NCBI GenBank assembly: GCA_035631315.1
Contig: DASQIZ010000069.1
Coordinates: forward strand, 1 to 64,000
Direction of reading: 5' to 3'
DNA: 64,000 nucleotides
Source of the DNA: 40CM-2-70-7 sp035631315
GTDB taxonomy: Bacteria; Gemmatimonadota; Gemmatimonadetes; Gemmatimonadales; GWC2-71-9
Positions within the stretch are counted from its first letter, which is position 1, and each line of letters starts with the position of its first letter. Both the position numbers and the translations under genes were made by a program. This document shows, piece by piece, positions 53,090 through 61,068 of the stretch. The notes below the pieces were generated by a model that worked only from the letters and a program-made list of their open reading frames with translations, was not told the origin of the DNA and searched no databases.

Positions 53090-53578
53090 TTACCGCGACA
53101 GACCCCCACGCACTTCCTGCGGATCCCCTTCATCCAGCACGATGGCTTCGGCCTCGATCAAGCGGGCGCGCAGCGCGTACTGGAACTCAGTGCTCGCTTC
53201 GACTTGGTGAATGAAATCCTTCAGCGACCCGACGTCGCTCGCCCAGATCTCGACTTCGTCCATCTCGGCGGGCGCGCCTTCGAACCGGAAATCGATCCCC
53301 ACCACGCGGGCCGTCGATCCCCAGCCGCCTTTCGCGTCGGTCACCTGCCGGCACAGACGAATTTCGAAGACCGGGTCGAGCGCGTTCTCCCGGACCCACG
53401 TGGTCTGGAAGCCCGCGATATCGGCCTGGGCATCGGAGGGCACCGCGAGATATTTCTGGAAGACGTCCCAGGCGGCCCGAAACGAAAAATGCGGGGCCGT
53501 AAGCCCCGCATCCGCCAGCATATACTGGAGCGCGGGGAGGGCGGTGAGCGTGTTCACTCGGAGCTCGATCATGGTCAT
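53090..53578 (-). CDS. Hypothetical protein
   Basis: 162 residues, start at ATG 53576-53578 (or the next ATG, 53570-53572). No family recognised. No signal peptide or membrane helix; the middle region (EIRLCRQVTDAKGGWG, VVGIDFRFEGAPAEMDEVEI) reads as a small soluble alpha/beta domain. Unusual: a perfect hairpin followed by a T-tract lies within its first 35 codons (53485-53511). Nine bases from the YcxB gene, so co-transcribed. Confidence 0.6.
   Translation of the reverse strand: MTMIELRVNTLTALPALQYMLADAGLTAPHFSFRAAWDVFQKYLAVPSDAQADIAGFQTTWVRENALDPVFEIRLCRQVTDAKGGWGSTARVVGIDFRFEGAPAEMDEVEIWASDVGSLKDFIHQVEASTEFQYALRARLIEAEAIVLDEGDPQEVRGGLSR
53485..53511 (-). terminator. Terminator-like hairpin inside the coding sequence of the hypothetical gene
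   Basis: On the minus strand ATGCGGGGC and GCCCCGCAT form a perfect 9-base stem with a 5-base loop, immediately followed by TTTTT. This is a textbook intrinsic terminator layout but lies about 65 bases into the coding region of 53090-53578, so it could attenuate that gene. Confidence 0.55.
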
Positions 53579-53622
53579 AAGAACTTAGCTCCTGCCCATC
53601 CTAGCCGCTTGTACCGATTCTG

Positions 53623-54120
53623 TTACCGGAACCTCCGGGGACGCATCGGCCGGCCCTGCTGGCGTCGCTCCCGCGCCTGCTGAATCTGCCCCTTCAGCCA
53701 CTCCCGCTGCCGCTGATATCGCACGCGCTGCACCGGAGTCAGGTAACCCGCCATTTCCCGATCCTGCTGCCGGTCCAGATCCTGGATCTTCGCGCGGTTG
53801 TCCTCCCGCTCGGCCAGGAGCCGTGTGACCGCGTCATTGTCGGCCGCCACGCCCGGCTGCAGCTGCTGGTTCAGCTGACGCGCAATCTCCACTTGCCGCC
53901 GTTGAATCGGCCGGCGCTGCTCATCGAACTTGTCTTCGGTTGCCTGCAGTTTCCCCGCCTGATCCGAGTTCAACTGGAGCTGGGTCACGATGTGCTGGTG
54001 CCACCGCTCTCGAAGTTGCTTCTGAAGATTTTCGACTTCCGTGGCGCTATCCGCCCCGGCCTGCGCGCTGAGCGCGACCGGCACTACCGCCAGTAGAAAG
54101 GCTACCACGAATCGGCGCAT
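53623..54120 (-). CDS. Spy/CpxP-like periplasmic protein
   Basis: 165 residues with signal peptide (RRFVVAFLLAVVPVALSAQA). Mature part is almost all alpha-helical and charged: QKQLRERWHQHIVTQLQLNS, DEQRRPIQRRQVEIARQL, DNRAKIQDLDRQQDREMAG, and YLTPVQRVRYQRQREWL, a LTPxQxxR motif as in Spy/CpxP stress chaperones. C-terminus is Arg/Gly/Pro-rich. Follows the ECF sigma factor and its partner, so an envelope-stress role is likely (inference). Confidence 0.72.
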   Translation of the reverse strand: MRRFVVAFLLAVVPVALSAQAGADSATEVENLQKQLRERWHQHIVTQLQLNSDQAGKLQATEDKFDEQRRPIQRRQVEIARQLNQQLQPGVAADNDAVTRLLAEREDNRAKIQDLDRQQDREMAGYLTPVQRVRYQRQREWLKGQIQQARERRQQGRPMRPRRFR

Positions 54121-54554
54121 CAGCTCCCCATGGCGCTCAGCACGGAGCGTAACTCGTCCGGCGTGAGCCCCTCCAACCCGGCGTCACTCGCCGTGGTCTC
54201 GACCTCGGGTGTGTGCTCCACACTGGGCAGAATCGCCTGCAACTGATCCTCGGACAACCCCTCGAGGCCCGCATCCATGGCTTCGACGGTCGCCACCTGC
54301 TGGGTGAGGTGATGTCGGTGTTCGTAGGTCTCCATCCCGGCCACCAGCAGCACGACCGCCGCGGCCACCCGGAGCGTGCCCGGCGACGCCCAGAACGGCC
54401 GGTGCACCTGCCGCTGCTCGTTCCGCCATCGCGCGACGACGCCGCGCGCCGTCCGCTCCATGTCGAGCTGACCGGCCGCCCTGACGCCGAGCTCGCGCGC
54501 GGTCGCGACCAGCTCCTCGTCATGGAGGTCCTCGTCCCGGATGTCATCGATCAT
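54120..54554 (-). CDS. Putative anti-sigma factor-like membrane protein
   Basis: 144 residues from the ATG that overlaps the sigma gene stop (ATGA). Seen: acidic N-terminus (IDDIRDEDLHDEELVATARE), a cytoplasmic helix region, one membrane helix (LRVAAAVVLLVAGMETY), and a C-terminal part with two copies of DAGLEGLSEDQL/DAGLEGLTPDEL. Anti-sigma function is inferred only from position next to an ECF sigma and the single-pass layout; no zinc-binding HxxxCxxC motif is seen. Shares TGATG with the Spy-like gene. Confidence 0.6.
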   Translation of the reverse strand: MIDDIRDEDLHDEELVATARELGVRAAGQLDMERTARGVVARWRNEQRQVHRPFWASPGTLRVAAAVVLLVAGMETYEHRHHLTQQVATVEAMDAGLEGLSEDQLQAILPSVEHTPEVETTASDAGLEGLTPDELRSVLSAMGS

Positions 54555-55096
54555 TGCAGACGCTCCTTCAACCGCTTCACCGCGTGATGGTAGTGCACGC
54601 GGGCCGCTCCCGGTGTCGTGTCCAGTGCGGACGCGATCTCCTCGTACTCCATGCCCTGCTGGGCCCGTAGCAGGAACACTTCCCGTTGCAGCCTCGGCAG
54701 GTCCGTCAGCGCCTCTCGCAGTCTCGCTTCGGCCTCCCATGCCACCGCCTCTTCGTGGGGAGACCCCCCCGAGGCCTGCAGCGTCTCATCGAGTGGCACC
54801 ACTTTCCGCTTCGCCGCCCGTCGCCCTTCATCCTTCAGCACGTTGCTCCCGATGGTCAGGAGCCAGGTGCGGAACTGACATTGGCCCCGGAACCCCGCGA
54901 TGGACCGGAACGCCCGCAGAAACGTCTCCTGCACGAGGTCGTCCAGATCCTCCTGCTGCGCCCCACTGGCCGCCAGAAACCGGGCGAGCGGGGTCCCATG
55001 CCGCAGCACCAGCTCCGTAGCCGCGCGTTCATCAGCCCCCCGCCAGCGGGCGATCAGGTCCGCATCGGTGGCGGCGGCCGACTGGGGGGAAGCCAT
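54551..55096 (-). CDS. RNA polymerase sigma factor, ECF subfamily
   Basis: 181 residues. Seen: region 2 with DLDDLVQETFLRAFRSIAGF and FRTWLLTIGSNVLKDEGRR, an acidic linker, and region 4 with LPRLQREVFLLRAQQGMEYE, EIASALDTTPGAARVHYHHA and LKERL. Directs polymerase to a regulon, probably envelope stress given the downstream Spy-like gene. Three-gene unit with the membrane protein and Spy-like protein, all joined by overlaps. Divergent from the TetR gene. Confidence 0.9.
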   Translation of the reverse strand: MASPQSAAATDADLIARWRGADERAATELVLRHGTPLARFLAASGAQQEDLDDLVQETFLRAFRSIAGFRGQCQFRTWLLTIGSNVLKDEGRRAAKRKVVPLDETLQASGGSPHEEAVAWEAEARLREALTDLPRLQREVFLLRAQQGMEYEEIASALDTTPGAARVHYHHAVKRLKERLQ

Positions 55097-55122
55097 GGGG
55101 GTTGTGTCAGTTGACGCAGGAG

Positions 55123-55151
55123 TTGCGGGAATATTAAGCCCCGGCTAGCTT
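55123..55151 (+). promoter_or_regulatory. Candidate promoter for the tetR/aromatic operon
   Basis: TTGCGG (55123-55128) and TAGCTT (55146-55151) are 17 bases apart. A weaker alternative is TTGACG (55111-55116) with TATTAA (55132-55137), only 15 bases apart. In the first reading transcription begins inside the operator palindrome at 55156-55173. Confidence 0.35.
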
Positions 55152-55155
55152 GGTT

Positions 55156-55173
55156 TTCGAACGATCGTTCGAA
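55156..55173. promoter_or_regulatory. 18-base perfect palindrome, probable TetR/PaaR operator
   Basis: TTCGAACGATCGTTCGAA lies four bases before the TetR ATG (55178). It contains CGAACGATCGTTCG, which fits the CNAACGNNCGTTNG site I recall for Thermus thermophilus PaaR (a phenylacetyl-CoA-responsive TetR repressor). Placement around the probable transcript start fits autoregulation of the downstream operon. Confidence 0.75.
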
Positions 55174-55177
55174 CCCT

Positions 55178-55771
55178 ATGCGCCCCTACGACGAGCGGTT
55201 AGAGCACCTCTTGGCTGAGGCCGCCAAGGTCTTCGCCGAGGCGGGGTACCACTCCACCTCGATGCGGGACTTGGCGGCTGCCAGCGGGATGTCGCTCGCC
55301 GGCATGTATTACTACGTCCGGTCCAAGGAAGATCTCCTCGCACTGATCCAGGAGCGGTGCTTTACCAACGTGCTCGACGGCGCGCGGAAAGCCCTCGAAG
55401 GCCGTACCGACCCCCAAGACCGCCTCGAGGCCTTCATTCGTCACCACGTCACATACTTCACGGCTCACATGGCCGAAATGAAGGTGCTGTCGCACGAATC
55501 GAGCGTGTTATCGGGCGACCCCCGTCGCAAGGTGAACCACATCAAGCGCCGGTACGTCGACCTCCTCGAATCCCTGTTGAAAGACGCCGCTCCTTACGAG
55601 CGCCCGGTGGACCGGAGCGCCGCGGCGTACGCCCTCTTCGGAATGATGAACTGGATTTACAACTGGTACGACCCCGCGGGTGAAATCGACCCCGAACGGC
55701 TCGCGGGCCTGATCGCGCGAATCTTCCTCGGCGGGTTCGCCGAGGCGCGCTCCACGGTACACGGAGGCTAG
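55178..55771 (+). CDS. TetR family transcriptional regulator (PaaR-like)
   Basis: 197 residues. Seen: N-terminal helix-turn-helix HSTSMRDLAAASGMSLAGMY and YYVRSKEDLLALI (TetR signature); the C-terminal ligand domain (60-197) has the FTNVLDGARKALEGRTDPQD and YALFGMMNWIYNWYDP segments seen in acyl-CoA-sensing members. The operator palindrome lies beside its start and eight catabolic genes follow, so it probably represses them until an aryl- or acyl-CoA accumulates (inference). Confidence 0.88.
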   Translation: MRPYDERLEHLLAEAAKVFAEAGYHSTSMRDLAAASGMSLAGMYYYVRSKEDLLALIQERCFTNVLDGARKALEGRTDPQDRLEAFIRHHVTYFTAHMAEMKVLSHESSVLSGDPRRKVNHIKRRYVDLLESLLKDAAPYERPVDRSAAAYALFGMMNWIYNWYDPAGEIDPERLAGLIARIFLGGFAEARSTVHGG

Positions 55772-55779
55772 AGGCTGTT

Positions 55780-56601
55780 ATGGCGACGATGACCAAACCC
55801 ACTCAGGAAACGAAGTCGGGCGACCTCGTGCTCTACAGCGTGGCGGACGGTATCGCCACCATCGAGCTGAACGATCCGCCGGCCAACACCTACACGTATG
55901 AAATGAATCGCGCGCTCGACGAGGCGATCCTCCAGGCGCGCTTCGACGACTCGGTCCACGTCATCATGCTCCGCGGCCACGGCGACAAGTTCTTCTCCGC
56001 CGGCGCGAACATCGGGATGCTGAACAAAGTGACCCCCCGCTTCAAGTACTTCTTCTGTCTGCACGCCAACGAAACTCTCAACCGCCTCGAGCACACGCCC
56101 AAGCTCACCATCGCCGCGCTCAACGGGCACACGGTGGGCGGCGGGCTCGAGATCGCCATGGCGTGCGACATCCGCCTCGCCAAGGAGAACGCCGGCAAGA
56201 TCGGTCTCCCCGAAGTGAACCTTGGCGTCCTCCCGGGCACCGGCGGGACGCAGCGGCTCGGCCGGCTGGTCGGCAAGGCGATGGCGATCGAGATGATGGT
56301 GAAGGGCGAGACCTTCTCGTTCGACAAGGCGAAGGAAATCGGCCTGGTGAACGAGGTCTTCCCCGCGGACAGCTACTGGGAGCAGGTGATGCTCTACGCC
56401 AAGCAGTTCTGCCCCCCGCACAAGGCGTCCAAGGCGGTGGGTCTCATCAAACGCTCGGTGCAGTCGGGGCTCGAGGTACCGTTCGAATCCGCCCTCGCCA
56501 TCGAGCGGGAGCTCCAGCAGCAGCTCTTCCAGTCGGATGACGCGAAGGAAGGCATCGCGGCGTACAACGAGAAGCGTGTGGCGGAGTTCAAAGGGAAGTG
56601 A
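55780..56601 (+). CDS. Enoyl-CoA hydratase/isomerase family protein
   Basis: 273 residues, crotonase fold. Seen: oxyanion-hole segments FFSAGANIGML and LNGHTVGGGLEIAMACDIRL, and GLPEVNLGVLPGTGGTQRL, where the Glu before VNLG is the usual catalytic position. Longer N-terminal lead than usual. Hydrates or isomerises enoyl-CoA; in this operon the substrate may be a ring-derived unsaturated acyl-CoA. Overlaps the aldehyde dehydrogenase start by GTGA. Confidence 0.9.
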   Translation: MATMTKPTQETKSGDLVLYSVADGIATIELNDPPANTYTYEMNRALDEAILQARFDDSVHVIMLRGHGDKFFSAGANIGMLNKVTPRFKYFFCLHANETLNRLEHTPKLTIAALNGHTVGGGLEIAMACDIRLAKENAGKIGLPEVNLGVLPGTGGTQRLGRLVGKAMAIEMMVKGETFSFDKAKEIGLVNEVFPADSYWEQVMLYAKQFCPPHKASKAVGLIKRSVQSGLEVPFESALAIERELQQQLFQSDDAKEGIAAYNEKRVAEFKGK

Positions 56602-58034
56602 AAACCGATCTCTTCATTAATAACGAGTGGCGCCCCGCCCGCTCCGGGAAGCGCTTCCCGGTCGAGAACCCGGCCACCGAGGAAATCATCGCCGAGGTCG
56701 CGCTGGGCGATGCGGCGGATGCGGATAACGCGGTCACGGCGGCGCGGACGTGCTTCGAATCCGATGCCTGGCGAGGGTTGTCGGCGCGGAAGCGGGGGCG
56801 GCTGCTCTTCAAGACCGCCGACCTGCTCGAGGCCCGTCTCGAAGAGTTCGCCCGGCTCGAGACAGCGCACAACGGCAAGACGCTTTTCGAGTCGAAGATC
56901 GAGATCTCCATGACGGTGAACACCCTCCGCTACTACGCGGGGTGGTGCGACAAGATCACCGGCGAGACACTGCCCGTCGAAGGACCGTTCTTTACCTACA
57001 CACTGCGTGAACCGATCGGCGTCGTCGGCGCGATCACGCCGTGGAACTTCCCGCTGAACATCGCGAGCTGGAAGTTCGCGCCGGCGTTGGCCGCCGGCTG
57101 CACCATCGTCCTCAAGCCGGCATCCGAGACACCCCTCACTGCCCTGCTCTTTGCGGAGCTGATCGTCGAGGCGGGGTTCCCGGCCGGCGCGTTCAACGTC
57201 CTTTCCGGTGGTGGGTCGACCGCGGGTGCAGCGCTGGTCCGGCACCCCGACGTCGACAAGATCTCTTTCACGGGTTCGACGGAAGTCGGCCGGCAGATCA
57301 TGAAGATGGCCGCCGAGACCAACAAGCGGATCACGCTCGAGCTCGGCGGCAAGAGTCCGAATGTGATCTTCGCCGATGCAGACCTGAAGGCCGCCGTGCG
57401 CGGCGCTCAGACCGGGATTTTCTACGGGAAGGGTGAAGTTTGCGCCGCCGGGTCGCGGCTCCTGGTCGAGCAGAGCGTTCACGATCAGGTCGTGGAGCAG
57501 CTCGCCGAGAACGCGAAGAAGCTCACCCCCGGCGATCCGTTGGATAAGAACACGCGGATGGGTGCCGTCGTCTCCCGGAAGCAGCAGGAGACGGTGATGG
57601 GCTACATCAGGAAGGGCGTCGACGAAGGCGCGGCGCTGGTCGTGGGTGGCAAGGCCGTCAAGCCGAACGGCAAAGGCTACTTCGTCGAGGCGACGGTGTT
57701 CGACAAGGTGCAGCCCGAGATGACGATTGCCCGTGAAGAGATTTTTGGACCCGTACTCGCCGTGATGTCGTTCGATGACTACGACGCCGGCGTGGCCCTT
57801 GCGAACAATACCATCTACGGACTCGCCGCCGGGATCTGGACCAAGGATGTGGGCAAAGCGCACCGCGCGGCGAAGGCCATTCGCGCGGGCACCGTCTGGA
57901 TCAACTCGTACAACTTCTACGATTCCGGTGCGGCGTTCGGCGGCTTCAAGGCTTCCGGCTTTGGGCGCGACCTCGGTGTCGACGCGCTCGACGGATATCT
58001 GGAGACCAAGACGGTCTGGACGTCGCTCGGATGA
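56598..58034 (+). CDS. Aldehyde dehydrogenase family protein
   Basis: 478 residues, GTG start. Oxidises an aldehyde to the acid with NAD(P). Seen: TPWNFPLNIASWKFAPALAA, FTGSTEVGRQIMKMA, ELGGKSPNVIFADADL (catalytic Glu) and GEVCAAGSRLLVEQ (nucleophile Cys; Glu-Val replaces the common Gly-Gln-x), then the EIFGPVLAVMSFDD and AFGGFKASGFGRDLG ends. In this operon it could act on phenylacetaldehyde upstream of the CoA pathway, or on a ring-cleavage semialdehyde; sequence cannot decide. Confidence 0.9.
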   Translation: MKTDLFINNEWRPARSGKRFPVENPATEEIIAEVALGDAADADNAVTAARTCFESDAWRGLSARKRGRLLFKTADLLEARLEEFARLETAHNGKTLFESKIEISMTVNTLRYYAGWCDKITGETLPVEGPFFTYTLREPIGVVGAITPWNFPLNIASWKFAPALAAGCTIVLKPASETPLTALLFAELIVEAGFPAGAFNVLSGGGSTAGAALVRHPDVDKISFTGSTEVGRQIMKMAAETNKRITLELGGKSPNVIFADADLKAAVRGAQTGIFYGKGEVCAAGSRLLVEQSVHDQVVEQLAENAKKLTPGDPLDKNTRMGAVVSRKQQETVMGYIRKGVDEGAALVVGGKAVKPNGKGYFVEATVFDKVQPEMTIAREEIFGPVLAVMSFDDYDAGVALANNTIYGLAAGIWTKDVGKAHRAAKAIRAGTVWINSYNFYDSGAAFGGFKASGFGRDLGVDALDGYLETKTVWTSLG

Positions 58035-59197
58035 AAGACGCGTTCATCGAGGTCGCGCTCAGGACCCCGGTGGGGAAGCATGGGGGTTCGCTCGCGGGCG
58101 TTCGGCCCGATGATCTGGCGGCCGTGCCGATCAAGGCTGTCCTCGAAAAGAGCGGCGTCGATCCGAAGCAGATCGACGACGTGATTCTCGGCTGCGCGAA
58201 TCAGGCCGGCGAAGACAACCGCAACGTCGCGCGCATGGCCCTGCTCCTCGCCGGACTCCCGGTGGAGGTCCCTGGTCAGACCGTGAACCGGCTGTGTGGA
58301 TCGGGTCTCCAGGCGGTGGTGTCCGCAACACACGCGATCAAGGCCGGCGAGGGCGAGCGGTTCATCGCCGGCGGCATCGAATCCATGACGCGGGCGCCGA
58401 CGGTGATGCTCAAGTCCGCCGAGCCCTGGAGCCGGAAAGCTCCCGAGATCGCGGACACGACGGTTGGCTGGCGGTTCATCAATCCCAAGCTCAAGCCCGA
58501 CTGGACCATCTCCCTCGGCGAAACGGCCGAGAAGGTGGCGGAGCAATACAAGATTTCGCGGGGGGAGCAGGACGCCTTTTCCGCGGAGAGCCAGCGTCGG
58601 GCCGAGGCCGCGCAGAAGGCGTGCGTGTTTACCGACGAGCTGGTGCCGGTGACACTCGCCGACGGGTCCACGTTTGCGAAGGACGAATATCCCAGAGCGG
58701 GCACGACGGCTGAGAAGCTCGCGGCCCTCAAGCCCGCCTTCAAGAAGAACGGGACGGTCACGGCGGGATCGTCGAGCGGCATCAATGACGGCGCTGCCGC
58801 GATTTTCGTCACGTCGTCTCCGGCCCAGCCCCTCGCGCGCATCGTTTCCAGCGCGGTGGCCGGCGTCGATCCGAGTGTGATGGGGCTGGGACCGATCCCC
58901 GCGACTCAGAAGGCGCTGGCGCGCGCGGGCCTCAAGGCCAATCAGCTCGACCTGGTGGAGCTGAACGAGGCGTTCGCGGCTCAAGCCCTCGCCTGCATCC
59001 GCGACCTCTCCCTCGACCCGGCGAAGGTCAACATTTACGGCGGCGGCATCGCCCTGGGTCACCCCCTCGGCTGCACGGGCGCCAAGATCCTCGCGACGCT
59101 GGCGCATGCGCTGAAGCGCACCGGCGGCCGCTATGGCCTCGTGACGATGTGCATCGGCGTGGGCCAAGGGATCGCCGTCATCGTGGAGCGCCTGTAG
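58031..59197 (+). CDS. Acetyl-CoA C-acyltransferase (thiolase)
   Basis: 388 residues, ATG overlapping the previous stop. Cleaves a 3-oxoacyl-CoA with CoA. Seen: nucleophile Cys in NRLCGSGLQAVVSA, GGIESMTRAP, NEAFAAQ (second active-site region), IYGGGIALGHPLGCTGAKIL (catalytic His), and CIGVGQGIAVIVE (general acid Cys). Beta-oxidation or 3-oxoadipyl-CoA thiolase type (PaaJ/PcaF), completing ring degradation to acetyl-CoA plus succinyl-CoA if that pathway applies. Confidence 0.92.
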   Translation: MKDAFIEVALRTPVGKHGGSLAGVRPDDLAAVPIKAVLEKSGVDPKQIDDVILGCANQAGEDNRNVARMALLLAGLPVEVPGQTVNRLCGSGLQAVVSATHAIKAGEGERFIAGGIESMTRAPTVMLKSAEPWSRKAPEIADTTVGWRFINPKLKPDWTISLGETAEKVAEQYKISRGEQDAFSAESQRRAEAAQKACVFTDELVPVTLADGSTFAKDEYPRAGTTAEKLAALKPAFKKNGTVTAGSSSGINDGAAAIFVTSSPAQPLARIVSSAVAGVDPSVMGLGPIPATQKALARAGLKANQLDLVELNEAFAAQALACIRDLSLDPAKVNIYGGGIALGHPLGCTGAKILATLAHALKRTGGRYGLVTMCIGVGQGIAVIVERL

Positions 59198-59937
59198 TGG
59201 CGGCGTACGAGAAGGTGCTGGTGGAGATCGCGGATCGCGTCGCGACTCTCACCCTGCACCGCCCCGACAAGCTGAATGCGCTGGACGTCGAGCTGTGCCA
59301 GGACCTGATCGCGGCGCTGGAAACCGTCTCCGGCTCGAGTCAGGTCCGCGTGGTCGTGATTACGGGCGCGGGCCGGGGGTTCTGCGCCGGCGCCGACTTG
59401 AAGGTGCTGGGCCACCAGGGGAATCAGCTGGTCGAAGGTGGTGCTCGCATCGCCCAGTTGATCCGCAACGCGCCCCAGCCCGTGATCGCGGCCGTGAATG
59501 GCGCAGCCGCCGGCGGCGGCGCGAACCTGGCGCTCGCGTGTGATTACCGGATCGCCTCGGACCAGGCGAAGATCGGCCAGGTCTTTCACAAGTTGGGACT
59601 CGGCGTGGATTGGGGGGGGAGCTTTTTTCTTCCCCGCGCCGTTGGGACCGCGCGGGCCCTCGAGCTGGTATGGAGCGCGCGGATGGTGGGCGCCCCGGAA
59701 GGGCTGGCGCTCGGACTGTTCCAGGAAGTGGTCGCGGCCGACGCGCTGACGGCGCGGGTCTGCGAGCTGGCGAAGCTGTGGGCCAGTCAGCCCACCGAAG
59801 CGGTGCGGCGTACCAAAGCCGCCATCTACGCCAGCGAAGCGCGCACCCTCGCCCAGATGCTCGAATTGGAATTGACTACGCAACGAGAGTTGTTCGTTAC
59901 GCCGGACGCGCGCGAGCGCATCGCCCGGTCACTCTAG
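59197..59937 (+). CDS. Enoyl-CoA hydratase/isomerase (PaaG/PaaF-like)
   Basis: 246 residues; GTG shares a G with the thiolase stop (TAGTG). Crotonase fold: LHRPDKLNALDVEL, FCAGADLKVLG, VNGAAAGGGANLALACDYRI, and GLGVDWGGSFFLPRAVG where the usual catalytic Glu/Gly pattern is replaced by Asp-Trp, as in PaaG-type ring-isomerases. In the phenylacetate route PaaG rearranges the epoxide to an oxepin; the match here is suggestive only. A longer upstream start lies inside the thiolase gene. Confidence 0.88.
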   Translation: MAAYEKVLVEIADRVATLTLHRPDKLNALDVELCQDLIAALETVSGSSQVRVVVITGAGRGFCAGADLKVLGHQGNQLVEGGARIAQLIRNAPQPVIAAVNGAAAGGGANLALACDYRIASDQAKIGQVFHKLGLGVDWGGSFFLPRAVGTARALELVWSARMVGAPEGLALGLFQEVVAADALTARVCELAKLWASQPTEAVRRTKAAIYASEARTLAQMLELELTTQRELFVTPDARERIARSL

Positions 59938-59949
59938 GAGGAACGGCTG

Positions 59950-61068
59950 ATGGTACGGAAGATCGGCAATTTCGACGACTGGAAGGACTACTTCCGGTAT
60001 TGGCAGGATTCCATCGGGCTGCCTCAGGGCGAGATACGCAATTTCAAGTTCGAGGAGAAGTTCGGCGATCCCGAAGTCCCTCACATCGAGTTCGGACATT
60101 ACAAGGGCCAGCGCAAATGGCCGACGGTGATGCACATCCCCGACCAGCGCATTCGTGACGCCCTGCTCAATCTCATCGTCTACCAGGGTGACACGGAGTT
60201 CGCGTCCGTCGAGCAGCAGCGGAACCTGCTCACCCACGCACCCTCCGATTATGACCTGCTCTCCCTGATGCGCGTCATGACCGAGGAAATGCGGCACGGC
60301 TGGCAGATGTCCTATCTCCTGGTCACGCACTTCGGCGACGAAGGCAAGCGCGAGGCCGCGAAACTCCTCGAGCGGCGCGCCGACGAGGGCGAGCGGCTCC
60401 TGGGCTCGTTCAATGAGATCGTGAACAACTGGTTGGACTTCTTCACGTACACGCAGTTCATCGACCGCGACGGCAAGTTCCAGCTCAAGATGCTCTCCTA
60501 CTCGGCCTTCGACCCGCTGTCGCGCTCCATGGGGCCGATGCTGAAGGAGGAGTCGTTCCACCTGGGCACCGGCAACAACGGCCTCCTCCGGATCGTCAAG
60601 GCCGGCAAGATGCCCCCCGAGGTGATCCAGCGCTTCTTCTATAAGTGGATCCCGACGGCCTTCGACCTCTTTGGCACCGACCACTCGTCGTCGGCCCACT
60701 GGGCCTACGTATGGGGTCTGAAGGGCCGGTACGACGAGCGCGAGCACCTGAGTGAACCCGACAAGGCGAAACTGAACGAGCTCTCGCGCGAGTTGTACCG
60801 TCAGGAGATCTCGAAGCTCGTCGAGCGGCTCAACATGTTCATCCCCGACAAGGAACGGCAGCTGAAGGTCCCGTCCCTCAAGTTCAACCGCCGAATCGGG
60901 ATGTACGCCAAGCAGTACTGGACCGTGGACGGCGAGCCGATCGACGCCGAGAAGTACCAGGCGTATCTCGCGTCGGTGCTGCCGCGCGCGGAGGACATCC
61001 AGTTCGTGAAGGATCTCGAGAAGGAGCCGAACTGGATCGAACCCAAGAAAGCCGACTCGCTGGCGTGA
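59950..61068 (+). CDS. PaaA/BoxB-like di-iron oxygenase subunit
   Basis: 372 residues, ferritin-like di-iron oxygenase of the phenylacetic acid catabolic family (PF05138). Metal-ligand pattern seen: GDTEFASVEQQ (Glu), MTEEMRHGWQM (Glu-x2-His), and LKEESFHLGTG (Glu-x2-His), separated by NWLDFFTYTQFIDRDGKFQL as in BoxB (benzoyl-CoA epoxidase). The C-terminal part (WIPTAFDLFGTDHSSSAH) is PaaA-like. It probably epoxidises an aryl-CoA ring with O2. No PaaB, PaaC, PaaE or BoxA partner is in the window, so its reductase is unknown. Confidence 0.82.
   Translation: MVRKIGNFDDWKDYFRYWQDSIGLPQGEIRNFKFEEKFGDPEVPHIEFGHYKGQRKWPTVMHIPDQRIRDALLNLIVYQGDTEFASVEQQRNLLTHAPSDYDLLSLMRVMTEEMRHGWQMSYLLVTHFGDEGKREAAKLLERRADEGERLLGSFNEIVNNWLDFFTYTQFIDRDGKFQLKMLSYSAFDPLSRSMGPMLKEESFHLGTGNNGLLRIVKAGKMPPEVIQRFFYKWIPTAFDLFGTDHSSSAHWAYVWGLKGRYDEREHLSEPDKAKLNELSRELYRQEISKLVERLNMFIPDKERQLKVPSLKFNRRIGMYAKQYWTVDGEPIDAEKYQAYLASVLPRAEDIQFVKDLEKEPNWIEPKKADSLA

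Noticed and set aside
55111..55137. TTGACG-N15-TATTAA as the main operon promoter
   Set aside because: The spacer is two bases short; kept only as an alternative to the 17-base-spaced pair at 55123-55151.
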